In this document: piece after piece, positions 11,435 through 22,397 of the stretch
Layout: each line of letters begins with the position of its first letter
Position numbering within the stretch: the first letter of the stretch is position 1
Assembly (NCBI GenBank): GCA_007922225.1
Contig: VOCO01054983.1
Span: forward strand, 62,001-126,000
Source: Emydura subglobosa
Lineage: Eukaryota; Chordata; Testudines; Chelidae
Direction of reading: 5' to 3'
DNA length: 64,000 nucleotides
The notes under the pieces: model-generated
What the model was told of the DNA's origin: nothing
Database searches by the model: none
Seen by the model: the letters and a program-made list of their open reading frames with translations, nothing else
Position numbers and translations under genes: made by a program

Positions 11435-11770
11435 TAGGTCTTGTGATTAAGGGACTTAGGAGAACTCAACTCCCAGCTCTGCTACAGACTTCTTGGTCAA
11501 TTGAGAATCAGACGCCCCAAGACTAGCCTGGTTCTTACTGCAGGATCAGGGCTTTAAGATCTCTGTGCCTCTGACCCAAATCTGTAAAATGAGTATAATA
11601 CTCTCCCCCGCCACCCCACCCACACACAGTGTCCAGATTGTAAGCTCTTCAGGGCAGGGACTGTCGCTCACTAGGTGTGTATACAACACCTAGCACAATG
11701 GGGGACGGACGGCCTTGCTCTTCCAGTGAGGCCTCTAGGCATTATGGTAACACAAACAAAAATGGCGGTA
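11435..11770 (+). mobile_element. MIR-like SINE with a MITE remnant at the hot site
   Basis: Head GTGATTAAGGGACTTAGG, then CCCAGCTCTGCTACAGACTT and CTTGGTCAATTGAG. A segment of roughly 40-50 bp ending TGCAGGATCAGGGC follows. The SINE resumes as TTTAAGATCTCTGTGCCTCT, CTGTAAAATGAG and the tail GCTCTTCAGGGCAGGGAC to AACACAAACAAA. The inserted piece resembles the end of a palindromic MITE and sits at the TTAA site. Confidence 0.75.
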
Positions 11771-11999
11771 GGTTGAGTCTCTTATACAGCTCCTGGCTTC
11801 ACTATGCCTCTGTCCAGCACTATTAGTCCGTCCCCTTTAGAGAAGCCAAAATCCACCTATAATAATTTAACCACATCTTCACCATAAAAACGATGCCATT
11901 AAAGACCCAGGCCTACGTGGGTTCTTTCCCTAGCTAACCTGCTGATTCCACACACCTGTGCGCTTTGTAAATGGCTCCATATGCTTAATCAAAAAGAAA

Positions 12000-12345
12000 T
12001 CCAATTACCTTAATTTACTTCATCCAAAAATGGAAGAGTAAACTATATGTTTAATTATAAACTTTCCACTTTGGGCAGCTATAATTAATGAGTCAAGGAA
12101 TCGTGCAATCTGCCTAGAGCAACCTTTTATTACTCCTGAGGTACTTGAACACCACTAGTATTTTAGAGCTATCACTTCCTATTAGTATTAGGATCAGAAG
12201 TGCCTACCTAAGGCATTAATCATGAAACGCTACAACATTAACAGACTTTTAATTACATGTAGTGTATACTATTGACATGGATTGCACACAGTGCAATGTT
12301 AATAAATAGTCTTCCTGAGGCTCTAAGGGGTTTGTCTTTGCTTAT
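12000..12345. promoter_or_regulatory. Candidate non-coding regulatory island
   Basis: AT-rich and repeat-poor, with CCAATTACCTTAATTTAC, TTTAATTATAAAC, TATAATTAATGAG and TTTTAATTACATG, i.e. clustered TAATTA-like homeodomain-type cores. Function inferred from motif density only. Confidence 0.3.
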
Positions 12346-12467
12346 TTTGCAGTTACTTTAATGCAGAAATGGGGCAGAACTCAAACTGTTTGGCTAATGG
12401 ATATCTGGATATGAATTCTGCAGTTGGTGCGTAGTAGGTTGAAACAAACCCTGAGATGCAAGCCATT

Positions 12468-12630
12468 GGAGAGGCAGTGTGTTTAGCAGATAAGGCACTG
12501 GGCTGGGTGTCAGAATACTTGGAATCTATTCCCACCTCTGTCACTGACTTGTCAATCATCAAGTCACACTCTTCTTCCTCCTCCCCATGTTTCTGTTTAG
12601 ATTATAAACTCTTCAGGGAAGGATGATATC
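12468..12630 (+). mobile_element. MIR-like SINE, diverged
   Basis: GGCAGTGTGTTTAGCAGATAA, CACTGGGCTGGGTGTC, box B-like GGAATCTATTCCC, CACCTCTGTCACTGACTTG, and the tail TTTAGATTATAAACTCTTCA. Confidence 0.7.
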
Positions 12631-14320
12631 TTATTATGGATAAGTATAGTATGTAGGTCACTGGAGCCCTGATTTTAAACTGGTGGTTCTACTGTCTACC
12701 ATAATACAAATATGGATTTCTGGTTCATCATCTGAATTGTGTGTCTTTGGAACATCCCTATCTTTATGCCTCTTGAATTTTAGAAAAGTAGCTAATATTT
12801 GACATACAAGTCCTCCTTGCTCATCTAAGTTACATGCTATGCAATTCAGCAGTCCAAAGTTTGGTTGTGTCATCAGTTCTGAAGTCCTAATACCTTTGAA
12901 GTAACAAAGGAGAGTGTCTGAAGAAGAAACTATTATGTTCACAGCCTACACACAGAGAAGTTAAATATAGACTTAAATGCTCGCTAGAAGGTTGCAACAA
13001 AACACTACTTTATGTCTTAGAATTCAGAATGATAGCACACCAGAGGCCAAAACAGAGGGAGATAGGAGGCAAGAGAGAATTCCAGGTCTGTATGATACCC
13101 CCAAAAACCCCATCCAGCAGAGCTCCCTACAAAGATACCAAGTTCCTAAAGTTATATCATCAGAACAAGACTTTGCTGGCTGACTGTGCCCTAAAGGGGG
13201 TATATGTACAGCAGCAGCGTCTGTGATTAACCCAGCTCCACATCATCTTCTTTCCCTTAGAGAAATGCAGAAGTTGGATCTGAAGGAGGGAATCCCCCAC
13301 TTTGTCCTGTTGGGAGAAGGAGCAGGCTTCACACCTCCCCATGCCACAGAAATAGTCATGAGACCCACAGCAAACTCAGCAGATCCCCTGGGAACCAGGT
13401 GGATCCTGAGAGATTTGAAAGAGAGCAGGATATGCTTGTGGGAGTTCTTGACTCTGCATCAGCTCTGTTTCCCAACCCTCCTGGATACAGATTCATATTC
13501 TGGCTATCCCTCGTCCCCTGCCTCCCTTGAAGTCCAGTGTTGTTCAGAGAAAGTATTGCAGACCCACCTTTAACATTATTTTATAGCTGTCAACAGATAA
13601 CACTGAGACACTGATGCCCAGTGAACTATTAATTGAGATTCTGTCCCCACCCTACTTAAAGAAAAGCTCCAAAGGAAGCCAGATAAGCTCACCACTCTTT
13701 CACTGCCCACATCACCTGGGGGAAAAGACAGTTTGTGAAGTCATTTTCTCTAGTGCTGGAGAAAGCCATGGCTCTGATTAAGTAGGATTGGAAGGGGTGA
13801 CCTCCAGAGGACACTGCTATGCTATCAGCACAGTAAAGCAAAAGAAAAAACATTCTTTAAGTGAGGTAAAGATACAAACAAAATGGTTGGGGGTGTGGGA
13901 GAAAAGCATGGTACTTGGAAGAGAAAGTGGCTAGTAAAGGTGTCTAAGGAAAGATAAAAGACAGGGGGATCAATAGTTAGGGTCACCCTTGGCCCAGCAC
14001 TGAAATCTAGCAGTTCTGCAAGCCAGTTGTTAGGTTTTTGCATCTGTCTTTGAACACTGAAACCCTTAACATTTCCATAAAATCCTAAAGGGAATCCAGC
14101 ATATCATTTGCTTCTCCTCCCCCATTAACAAAAGCCTCGAGAGTTTTACCTTCCTAAATTCTTCTGCTGCTCTTTTATAGACGTCCTGGCACTGCTGGCA
14201 GCTATGTCCCCCTGCCGCACAAGCAAATGTTGCAAGTGGCTCAGAATGCAGGTCTGTCTCAAATGTTGCCTAGGGCACTGTCAGTTAATTGCTTGGGTGG
14301 AATGCAAATAGGTTTGATCT
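12631..14320. other. No gene confirmed; two short open frames
   Basis: 12658-12942 (minus, 94 codons) and 13223-13573 (plus, 116 codons) are the longest frames. Neither contains a domain I recognise. A TCTTCTTTCCCTTAG tract at 13246-13260 resembles a splice acceptor, but no matching donor or coding signal supports an exon. Confidence 0.3.
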
Positions 14321-14325
14321 GCTGG

Positions 14326-14421
14326 GACAGATCCTCAGCTGGCGCTAACTGACCTGGTTGCCTTGACTTCAGTGAAGTCAAGGGAGCTATTCTGATTCAC
14401 ACTAGTTGAGGCTCTGGGCCC
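14326..14421. repeat. Palindromic MITE (CAGATCCTCAG arms)
   Basis: ACAGATCCTCAGCTGG at the left is matched by CTAGTTGAGGCTCTGGGCC at the right around CTTGACTTCAGTGAAGTCAA, itself a short perfect palindrome. Same family as 52660-52746. Confidence 0.7.
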
Positions 14422-14455
14422 TAAAACGTAGGGGCAATCTTGCACTGTTACTCAC

Positions 14456-14580
14456 CCAGGACTAGCCTGGGATACACTTACTCCTCTCGACTACTACCTT
14501 ACTCCTAGGGTGCTGCAGCTGAAAAATCAATAGGAGTACTCAAGGTATTCCTCAACATAAGTGTATCGCAGTCTAGCCCA
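14456..14580. repeat. Palindromic element (GGGATACACTTA arms)
   Basis: AGGACTAGCCTGGGATACACTT and ATAAGTGTATCGCAGTCTAGCC are inverted complements about 70 bp apart, with a weaker internal ACTCC/GGAGT pairing. Confidence 0.65.
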
Positions 14581-14700
14581 TCAGTAGTCCTTAATAAAGT
14601 CCTGCCAATTCAATCAATGGGCTTGCTTCTCTACTGCCTTGCACATAGCATGGGCAGGTGGAACCGTGCAAATGAGTGCAAAGAGGGGGGGTAACGAATG

Positions 14701-14990
14701 TGTGACAGAGTCAGACCTGACAGTTCTGAAAAGGTGGTTGACGGCAGGTATATACCAGTGTTAGAATGATCAAAAGCCCTTTTTGCTAGGAATTGAAAGA
14801 GGTTTCCTCAGGCTAACTATGGACACCTGAGTCCAATTAAGGGCAGCTTGGAGCATTTAAAAAAAGGGAGCCAGGAGGGATAAGAAGCAAGCTGTAGAAA
14901 GGTTGTATGCAGCCAAGGGAAAAGGCTTCTATGTAAAGAGCTGTTTTCTCTATAAGGGAAACTGTTTATTTCTGGTTGGGAAGAGGCAGT
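14701..14990 (+). mobile_element. Possible LTR 5' part (TGTGACAGAGTC)
   Basis: Starts TGTGACAGAGTCAGACC, with a GGTATATACC and an AGCATTTAAAAAAAGGG stretch downstream. The TGTGACAGAGTCAG start is one I associate with reptile LTR-like repeats. No matching 3' end or target duplication was found, so the class is uncertain. Confidence 0.4.
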
Positions 14991-15499
14991 AGGAGTTGGA
15001 GGGAGGAGAGAGAGACAAACCTCTTGGGTGTACCTAGCTCCCAGAGGGAGACACTCTGAGCCTCAAAGTGACGGACGAGGTGCATTGCCACAAATACAAT
15101 CACCAGTGAGTGAAGAGCTCTAGTTTGGTGGAATTTTATATTCACTGCCATTCATATAAATTGCTAAGTGTCAGCAAACATTGATTTTACTGTGTGCACA
15201 CAAACTGATGGAAAAATAGTTCCACAATAGTAGAAATCGACAGATCGACCAAGAAAAGTACGGCTTGAAAATTCTGAGTTTGATTTTAAGGATATTTATT
15301 TTGCACAATCTGACAGTTGTGTCGTGTTTTTAACCCTTTTTTAATCTCACCATCTATAATCAAATAATATTGTCTGCCCCTGCCCCGATTGTATTGTGCA
15401 ACTGAAAATTTAAGTGAATAAAAATTATTGTGATTTGTTGAAGTCATTAAATAAAAATAATCAAGTTCTGCCAAGGCTAGATATAAATGTCTGCATGTA
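14991..15499. other. No gene recognised
   Basis: AT-rich. A minus-strand frame at 15286-15546 has no recognisable domain and overlaps the next repeat. Confidence 0.4.
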
Positions 15500-16320
15500 G
15501 TGAAGTCAATGGAAATTAGATGCCCCAGTGTGTTAGAAAATCCCACAAAGATACTTAAATGCTTACACTTCCACTGAAGTCAATAGGAGTTAGGCACCTA
15601 GCTCCAGATCCACAAAGGTATTTAGGCTCCTGTCTACATCTTTAGACATTTAAATACCTTGAAAAATCTGGACCCAAGCAGCTTTTGAAAACATTACCCT
15701 AAGCCTCCTAAAGGGGATTTCGCAAGGGGGACTTAAATGTATGGTTAAAATATGCATTGGAGCAGGGGGACTAGAATCTGCGTCTCCCCCTTCCAGGGAA
15801 GTGCCCTAACTCCTGGGCTCTCAAGTCACTCAGATCCAAGGAATGTTTGTTTATACCCAGTAGAACAGTTTCAACGGGCGAGATTAAAGAAGACCCACTT
15901 TAAAATACCCTACAGCCTAGTGGTTAAGGAACTCACCCGAGAGTTAAGATCTGAGTTCAAGCCTCTTCCCACATCAGGCATGTGGGGGGAGCGGGAGGTA
16001 GGTAGGGAGGGAGGGAGAACCTGAACCTCAGTCTACCACAGCAGGCCCCGAAGGCAAACTAGGTGGTGGAACACCTAATTTGTGAATCCCGCTGGGGCTT
16101 AGGTGTAAATTAGGTACTGAGCCGTTGGTCAGCGTCAGTACTTGGGTGGCAGACCCTCAAGCACCGACTGACCTTAAGTGCGTACAGCACTAGATGGCAA
16201 CCAAACAGTTTGGTGACCACCAGTGGCACCTACATGTCGGACTTACCTGCCCAAGGTGGGCATCTGAGTCCCACCTGTAGGTGCCTAAGCCCCTTTTGAA
16301 AGAGTCACTCAGCTTCTACC
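15500..16320. repeat. Composite repeat, copy 3 (longest)
   Basis: Contains GTTAGGCACCTAGCTCCAG, CCACAAAGGTATTTAGGCTC, then opposed tRNA-like arms: GGGGGACTAGAATCTGCGTC with AAGTGCCCTAACTCC, and CTAGTGGTTAAGGAACTC with GAGTTCAAGCC. AGAACAGTTTCAACGGG parallels 2.31 kb. It ends in GTAGGTGCCTAAGCCCC. No coding capacity. Confidence 0.6.
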
Positions 16321-17221
16321 AGCCCCCATCCATGTGTGCCTGTGGTATGAGAAGACCTGCGGTTCCTCTCAGAGCATGAATCCACATACCTTCCAGGCTC
16401 ACTTACAAAAATGCTCATCTGCATGTTTCAGATCCTCCAAATCTAAATATCAGCTCTGTTTCATCAGGCCCTCATATTAGATACAAGTATTCAGAGGTCC
16501 TTTCTAATATTTATATCCTGCTTTTCCTCCTTGCTTATTGCTGTTGAATTTTTCATTCAAAGATCATACAGTAAAAAAAAGCAGTTTTGTAAACGGGGAG
16601 TGTGTTCACCAAAAAGAAAAAAAAACCCAACTCATCTCAAGTCTCGCCGGCGTCTTAGCGGTAGATGTATATATTTTATAATTCTTCTTTCTCCACAGGT
16701 TCCTGAACAAGAAACCCACGAGAGAAAAGTCAATCAGCCATTCACTCAAACACTCTAATCTGCCTACACATTGCCCCATGTGTAGCTGTGATTTTAAAAA
16801 CCTCGCCTCTGAAACTCTGTGGATAACTCACTCTGTTCTTCAAGCGCATTATGCATTATTCCTGTGCTTGTGACAACCGCCTCAGAAGACAGACTCTGTA
16901 AAGTTCCGAGTATGGTGCATTGTTCGCTCCTTACTGTCATGCTGTGCATTCTCTGAAGAGCTCTTAAAGTATTCATACAATGCTGGAAAGCTTTTCCCAA
17001 GCAGCCTTTACATATCTGTGACTTAAGCTTGAAACAAAATGGGTGGCCTTAAGATTTCAGTTGCAGGATGATTTGTTTTACATGCATTTAGTTACATTTT
17101 CTCTGAATTTGGGAGGAAGCACATGATATTTAGCCACCCGTTGATATTTTAAAATAATTAGTAGCAGTTATCTTTGTTCCTGATTCCTAGCATGCATCTT
17201 AGGTTCTTATCTGGCCACCGT
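16321..17221. other. No gene recognised; possible AT-rich island
   Basis: No repeat or exon named. About 17040-17170 (GATTTGTTTTACATGCATTT, AAAATAATTAGTAGC) is AT-rich and unique-looking. Confidence 0.35.
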
Positions 17222-17432
17222 TATGACAGTATCTGAGCACCTCCCTATCATTAATGCATTTATCCTCCCAACACCTCTGTGAGGTAAAGAACCACCGTTT
17301 TACAGATGTGGGACTAAGTGACTTACTCAAAATCACACTGGAAGTCTGTGGTGGAGCAGGGACTTGAATCCAATCAAAGTCCTAGGTTTGTGCCCTAACT
17401 TCATGGCCATCCTTCCTTCCTGTCTAATAAGA
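17222..17432 (-). mobile_element. MIR-like SINE (minus)
   Basis: Reads as the complement of a SINE: CCTCCCAACACCTCTGTGAGG, TTTTACAGATGTGGGACT, AAGTGACTTACTCAAAATC, box B complement GGACTTGAATCCAATC, and GTGCCCTAACTTCATGGCC. The hot site is intact. Confidence 0.8.
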
Positions 17433-18036
17433 ACATGTATCCAAGAAGATAATAGAAAATAAACTAAAATAAACTCCCACCTCTATTACTGTTTCTAGGT
17501 GACTTTCCCTCCAGCCAGCACACCACCTAGGCACCGCTTTCGGGCTCACTTAACCACTAGGGTTCTGTCCGATGTATTCACATGGCTTGCATTAGAAATG
17601 CACCTAAATAGTAGGTAAACAGTACACAGTTTTGTGCCCGCCTTCTCTGCAGAGAGGAGAATTTCCTTAGCCTCGTAAGTAACCACGCAACCCTACCATC
17701 CTCTCCCCTTTCCTTCCCTTCATGCCTGCTCCTCTTTGTTCCCCACTCCAGCAAAGGGATGCAGATGCACAAACCCTGGCATCCTTGATGGGAGGATCCT
17801 TTTGCAGGATGGAGGCCTTTTCCTGGAAGCTCTTCAGAGCAGGGCATCAGTCTACATCTGTAATGTGCTGTACAATGCCATATGCACCCAAGGTGCTAAT
17901 TCAGATAATAAATAACAATGCCCAGGAAAGGCCTAAGACAACGCAAAAGGTGATGAACTGGATACCAGTCAAGTAATACTCTGAAAAATACTTTTCCACA
18001 GCTATCTGAATGAATGTCCAAAGAAGCCCGGAACAG
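17433..18036. other. No gene recognised
   Basis: Pyrimidine-rich around 17690-17730. Short overlapping frames with no domain. Confidence 0.4.
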
Positions 18037-18115
18037 TACAGGGTGTGCATGAAATGCTCTTCCCACTGAAGTCAATTTTTGACATTGACTTTAATGGAGA
18101 CAGAATTTCATCCTG
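18037..18115. repeat. Palindromic MITE (ACTGAAGTCAAT core)
   Basis: GCATGAAATGCTCTTCCCA at the left pairs with TGGAGACAGAATTTCATCC at the right around TGAAGTCAATTTTTGACATT. Confidence 0.6.
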
Positions 18116-18679
18116 TATGCCTCTCTCCCCGACCCTCTCCCCAAGGGAGCCTGTCCATTTTCACGCTACCAGTCCCTTGATCTGCAGCTCTCTCTCCAAA
18201 TCCCTTTACCCATTGCTTTTCACACCTGACCATCCCGCTCCCTCCTGCCTCTACGTTGGTTGCTATTGCATTGTCTTTCAGGGCTAAGACACCCCCAAAT
18301 CTGGATTTCTTGCTCTCACTCATTTCTAGTTGCCCACACTTGGCTCCCAGTGCAGATTGTGCTGGTCTTTGCTTAGTATTTCTAAGGAAGACTTGTGCTG
18401 ATAGCAAGATAGGTGCATAATAACCACTGGACCTGCTTTGGTGCTGCTGACCCCACTTGCTCACGAAGAGCAGTGACCGTTTGTCCAGCCAGCAGCAATG
18501 ATGGTGCACATTCCAGCAGTTACATCAAAACCCATTATAGTTAAAGGACAGCTTGACAATCACCCACTGCTCTGTCCCTTTCCATGGGACTTACACTTGA
18601 CTATCACAGTTCCATTTCAAATGCCTTGGACACTCCACACAGCTTTCTCATCAAGTAGTTATTGCTGTACTGGGAATCC
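18116..18679. other. No gene recognised
   Basis: Contains a minus-strand frame of 133 codons (18108-18509) without any domain I can identify. No splice or repeat structure is evident. Confidence 0.35.
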
Positions 18680-19145
18680 AAATGGGAGGCCCATTGTCCT
18701 GGACACTGGACAAATGTAGAGTAAGGGTATATCTACACTGCAAAAAAAACCCAAAAAACCCCGTCTCAGAGCCTGGGTCTACAGACTTGGGTTCACGCGA
18801 CAACTAACCACCTAGATGTTCCTGCTCCGTTTGGAGCTAGCTGGGCTTCAAAGCCCGGGCAGGAATGCTTACACGTCTGTAGACCTGGTCTCTCAGATTC
18901 AGTGTCGTGAGTGCTTTTTTTCCTTCCCCACCCTTCCCACTGTAAATGTACCTTAAGAGACAATCTCTGCCTTAAAGAGCTTATGAGCCAAATAGACAAG
19001 ACATATGAAGGAAATATCATTATCCCCACTTTACAGATGGGGAACCAAGGTTCAGAGATTAAAATGACTTGTCCAAGGTCATGGAATGGTGGAGCTGGGA
19101 ATTGAACTCAGACCACTGGAGTTCCAATCCATTGAATTAACCAAA
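18680..19145 (-). mobile_element. MIR-like SINE (minus) with a MITE in its tail unit
   Basis: The tail unit is 18688-18724 (GGCCCATTGTCCTGGACACTG) and resumes at 18957 (GAGACAATCTCTGCC). The body follows: TTTACAGATGGGGAACC, TGACTTGTCCAAGGTC, and box B complement GGAATTGAACTCAGACC. Removing 18725-18953 and one TAA restores AGTAAGAGAC, as in other copies. Confidence 0.8.
18725..18953. mobile_element. Palindromic MITE with TAA target duplication
   Basis: Left end GGGTATATCTACACTGC and right end CACTGTAAATGTACCT are near inverted complements. TAA at 18722-18724 and 18954-18956 is the 3-bp target duplication expected for PIF/Harbinger-type elements. It is inserted in a SINE tail. Confidence 0.75.
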
Positions 19146-20299
19146 GGAAAAGGTTTTACCTCAATTAGAGAATACTCCTGAAGCTACAAATAGGAGAGAT
19201 CTCAGGAAGTTCAGAACAAAAAAGCAACTGCACTCCCATAAATTTATCATCCAAGTTAAATTAATTTAGAAACAGGAGAATGCAGAGGACAAAGATATAA
19301 TACTTCACACATCTGACATATGATTACGTGGCAAGTTCAGAGAGAGACTACAGGAAAACACGCTATTGACTTAATAAAGAAGTCTGATCTATCATCAAGC
19401 ATCAACATCCTTATGCATCAAACAAAATCAATTATCACAAAGAACTAATAATCAGTAACACTCAAGGGGAAAAAATACAGAAACCATTCACAATGATCAG
19501 ATAATTTGTCAGGGAGAATAAATATTTCCTCCAAAGAGCTGTCCCCGTCTTCCCTGGCATTAGAATAAACAATTTCCATCTTCCTCCTGTACAGTCATGC
19601 CAAGGTAAGGGGTGTGTGTGAAAGTGGAGCTGATGGAGGGGGAGTTAAAGGTCTTTTAAACATGATTTAAAACTTCAGATAAAAAAAATTACATGGATTC
19701 ACAAATTGTGTCTCACCAGTGGCTGCTTCTTTTGTAATACATTCCGAAAAGCCCTAAGAATAAGGGGAGAGGGGAAATAAATTGTGCTGTAATCAGGTAT
19801 TTGACAAACCACTATTGTACTCAGAGACTATGCTGCTGAATGAAGTGTATCTATTCCAAGCCAGTGTGCAGCACATACGGTTGCAGGCATGTCATGAAGC
19901 CAACCCAGTGCGGTTCAAAAGCTCACCTCTAAACACATGTGCAAGATCCTCTCTGCTCTGACTCCTGCGGCACAGCGATATGCATTAACCGAGTCTTTCC
20001 CCCAGTGTGCTGAGCAAGCTTACTACTGGGATTGTTTGTTATTTTCAAAGACTGGTCAGAATTTATCCCTGCTTCTGGACGCTATCTAAAGTCTGCGGGG
20101 AAATGAGTTCAGAAGCCAATCCTGGATCTGGAACCACATTTTGCAAAGGGCTCAGTAGATTAGACCCTCATCTGGGGTACAGCAAGGCGGCTCATTTAAA
20201 TTTAAGGGGAGTTATGCCAGTTGAGAAGGGCAGAGATCCTGGTCTCGTCTTTAACATCGGCTAAATAAGAAAACTCAGTTCCATACATCCTTTAACTAC
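19146..20299. other. No gene recognised
   Basis: AT-rich without named repeats. About 20160-20230 may be a MITE half (GGGAGTTATGCCAGTTG-like). Confidence 0.4.
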
Positions 20300-20610
20300 G
20301 GGGTGTTCACAGATGTGGATCTTGGAGCCACCTCTCCTATGAACATTTAATAATCAGAGATCTTGGTGCTTGACAACTTTCAAAGTCAGGCCCTGATCAT
20401 CTCACACTGGCCATTCCCAATGAATGGTCTCTTTTGAAAGTATAGGCATTGAACTCCATGGGCTACAACCTCAGCTGTGTAGCCCCACTGATTTACATCC
20501 TGGCCCTAAATGCCTTCTTCATCTAGAAAGGGGATAATCATGTTTATCAGTTTTCATAAAGAGCTATGAATGAAAACTGGTATTTAAAAGCCCAGTATTA
20601 TTATTATAAC
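20300..20610 (+). mobile_element. MIR-like SINE split by a MITE
   Basis: The left part ends TTGACAACTTTCAAAGTCA (the CTTGGGCAAGTCA segment). The right part begins TAAATGCCTTCTTCATCTAG and continues AAGGGGATAATCATG and AGAGCTATGAATG to a TTATTATT tail. The insertion lies at the same TTA/TAA site as in other copies. The 5' boundary is uncertain. Confidence 0.6.
20388..20507. mobile_element. MITE inserted in a SINE
   Basis: Begins GGCCCTGATCATCTCACACT and ends GATTTACATCCTGGCCC; the GGCC ends are complementary. It lies between the SINE halves. Confidence 0.55.
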
Positions 20611-20937
20611 ATTAGCTCTCCCATTTAAAGACATGATTAGATTTGTGTTCCTTAATGCAAAGAAGTGACAGAAGAATACAATTTTTGTCTTCATTATTCC
20701 TTTGGACACAATCTCAATTGCTATAATTATCTAAAACATTGAATAAGATAGGAACTGAGGAGACAACAAGGAGTTGGGTAATTTGATATTAAGATACACG
20801 AGATATTTTTGTTCTCCTCATGGAATATGTCCCTTTAAGGTATTGTTCAGGGAAAAATAGGACAGATGACAATGGTCCTTGAATACAAGTATATCCTGTA
20901 ACAAGTTCAGATATTTCTATTCCAATCATACCCAGAG
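20611..20937. other. AT-rich, no gene recognised
   Basis: Unique-looking sequence without a named repeat. Confidence 0.4.
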
Positions 20938-21212
20938 CCTCAACAAAGATCAGAGCCCCATTGTGTCAGGAGCTGTACACGTGCATAATAAGAGAAAGTC
21001 CTTGTCCCAAAGATCATGCCATCTACACAGACAAGACAGACAAAGTGTGAGAGAAAAAACTATTACTTTTACATTACAGGTGAAGAAATGATTCACAGAG
21101 AGTTTAAGTGACCTGCTCCAGGTCTCACAATTTCTTCAGCAGGGCCAGAAATTAAACCCTGATGTGCCTGTTAAGTGTCTTAACCACACAACCACCCTTG
21201 CTCTCCAATAAA
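20938..21212 (-). mobile_element. MIR-like SINE with tail unit (minus), uninterrupted
   Basis: Shows the full order on the plus strand: tail unit (AGATCAGAGCCCCATTGTGT, AAGTCCTTGTCCCAAAG, ACAAGACAGACAAAG), body (AAGTGACCTGCTCCAGGTC), box B complement (GAAATTAAACCCTG), and GTCTTAACCACACAACC. A useful reference for the interrupted copies. Confidence 0.85.
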
Positions 21213-21696
21213 CCACTATTATTACACAGCAGAGTTCTGGTTTGGGTATTTAACAGTTTCTTCCTTCTTTTGTACTTGGTTCTATATTAAAAGTAATATG
21301 AAGGGAATTACTGAGGGTTTATCTATCTTTCTCTGAAAAAATCTCTCAGACAGATTTTTCCATGGTCCATAAAATCTGTCTCAGTTGAACAAATACAATC
21401 CCACCTACGGAATCAGCTCCTGGGGAGTTTGCTGATAAAATTGCATAGGTGATAGCTGGGTGCACGCAAATCACGGTATCATGGTTTGTTGGTTTGCAGA
21501 AGACAGGCATGTTTGTGAACCTTATTATCTATGATCCCCAGAATGGTGTCCTGAAAATAAACTTCCAGTAGCCAAATGCTTGCGAACTATTGAGACGCAT
21601 GCTGTGACAGCATCTGTGGCACAGCAATTCATTTAAGCAGTCCCAATCAAACTTTTATGGCAACAACCCTCACTGACTCATACAAGAGGGAGGAAA
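21213..21696. other. No gene recognised
   Basis: No named repeat or exon. Confidence 0.4.
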
Positions 21697-21990
21697 CTAG
21701 ACCGGAAAGATGGTCTTGTGGTTATGACACTAGGCAGGGATTCAAGAGACCTGGCCTCAATTCCTGGATATGCCAGAGACTCATTGAGTGACTTTGGACA
21801 AGTCACAATCTCTGTGTCTCAATTCCCTCATTTGTAAAATGAGAACAACAATTTTTCCTTTCTCAGTCTGCCTGGTTTATTTAGACTGTGAGCTCTTGAG
21901 GGACAGGACTGTCTCTTACCACATATAGGCCTGAGTCAAAGCCTATTTAAATCAATGGGAGCCCTTTGATCAACCGGTGTTGGGCCCTTG
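21697..21990 (+). mobile_element. MIR-like SINE with a MITE in its tail
   Basis: GGTCTTGTGGTTATGACACT (box A), CCTGGCCTCAATTCCTGG (box B), AGTGACTTTGGACAAGTCAC, CATTTGTAAAATGAGAACA, and tail TTAGACTGTGAGCTCTTG to GTCTCTTACCACATA. The body site reads CACAATCTC (no TTA) and is uninterrupted. The tail is broken near its TTAC by a MITE. Confidence 0.8.
21928..21988. repeat. MITE in SINE tail
   Basis: GGCCTGAGTCAAAGCC at the left, GGTGTTGGGCCC at the right, and AAATCAATGGGAGCC inside: a shortened palindromic unit. Confidence 0.5.
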
Positions 21991-22003
21991 AGGTTCTCAA
22001 GAA

Positions 22004-22397
22004 TAGAGCTTGGCAAAAATTTGACCAACACCTTTTTTCAGTGCCAAAGTAGGTTTGGTAACACAAACATTTAACGAATTCATGTTGATTTCACCAAATT
22101 GTTTTGGTTTAAGAAAGGTTTTTTGTTTTTTTTAAATGAACTGTTATAAACTAAATGCTTCTGTTTTTCAATATTAAAATGACTTACCAGTTCAAAATTT
22201 CCTTTAGTTGTATTGCAAAATGTTTAAAAATGCTCTAATTCAAAACAAAATGTTTAGAGGTTTTCATGTGTTTTGGTTTTTTTACTTTTTGATTAATCAA
22301 AAATATAATTATTTTCAGTTTTAGCCAAAAATATATTTTTTTTCAGAATGGCCATAATCAATACTTTAAAAAAAAATCTTTTATTTGCACAGCTATA
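22004..22397. mobile_element. hAT-like palindromic element (TAGAGCT ends), copy 1
   Basis: Ends are TAGAGCTTGGC and GCACAGCTATA. Flanking 8-mers CTCAAGAA (21996-22003) and CTCAAGAC (22398-22405) match at 7 of 8 positions, an 8-bp target duplication typical of hAT transposons. The interior is rich in TTTT/AAAA with TTCACCAAATTG and CAAAATG motifs shared with the copies at 45.3, 48.9 and 60.0 kb. Non-coding. Confidence 0.8.

Noticed and set aside
13223..13573. Possible exon with upstream TTCTTTCCCTTAG acceptor
   Set aside because: No recognised domain, no donor or partner exon; a splice-like tract alone is common by chance.
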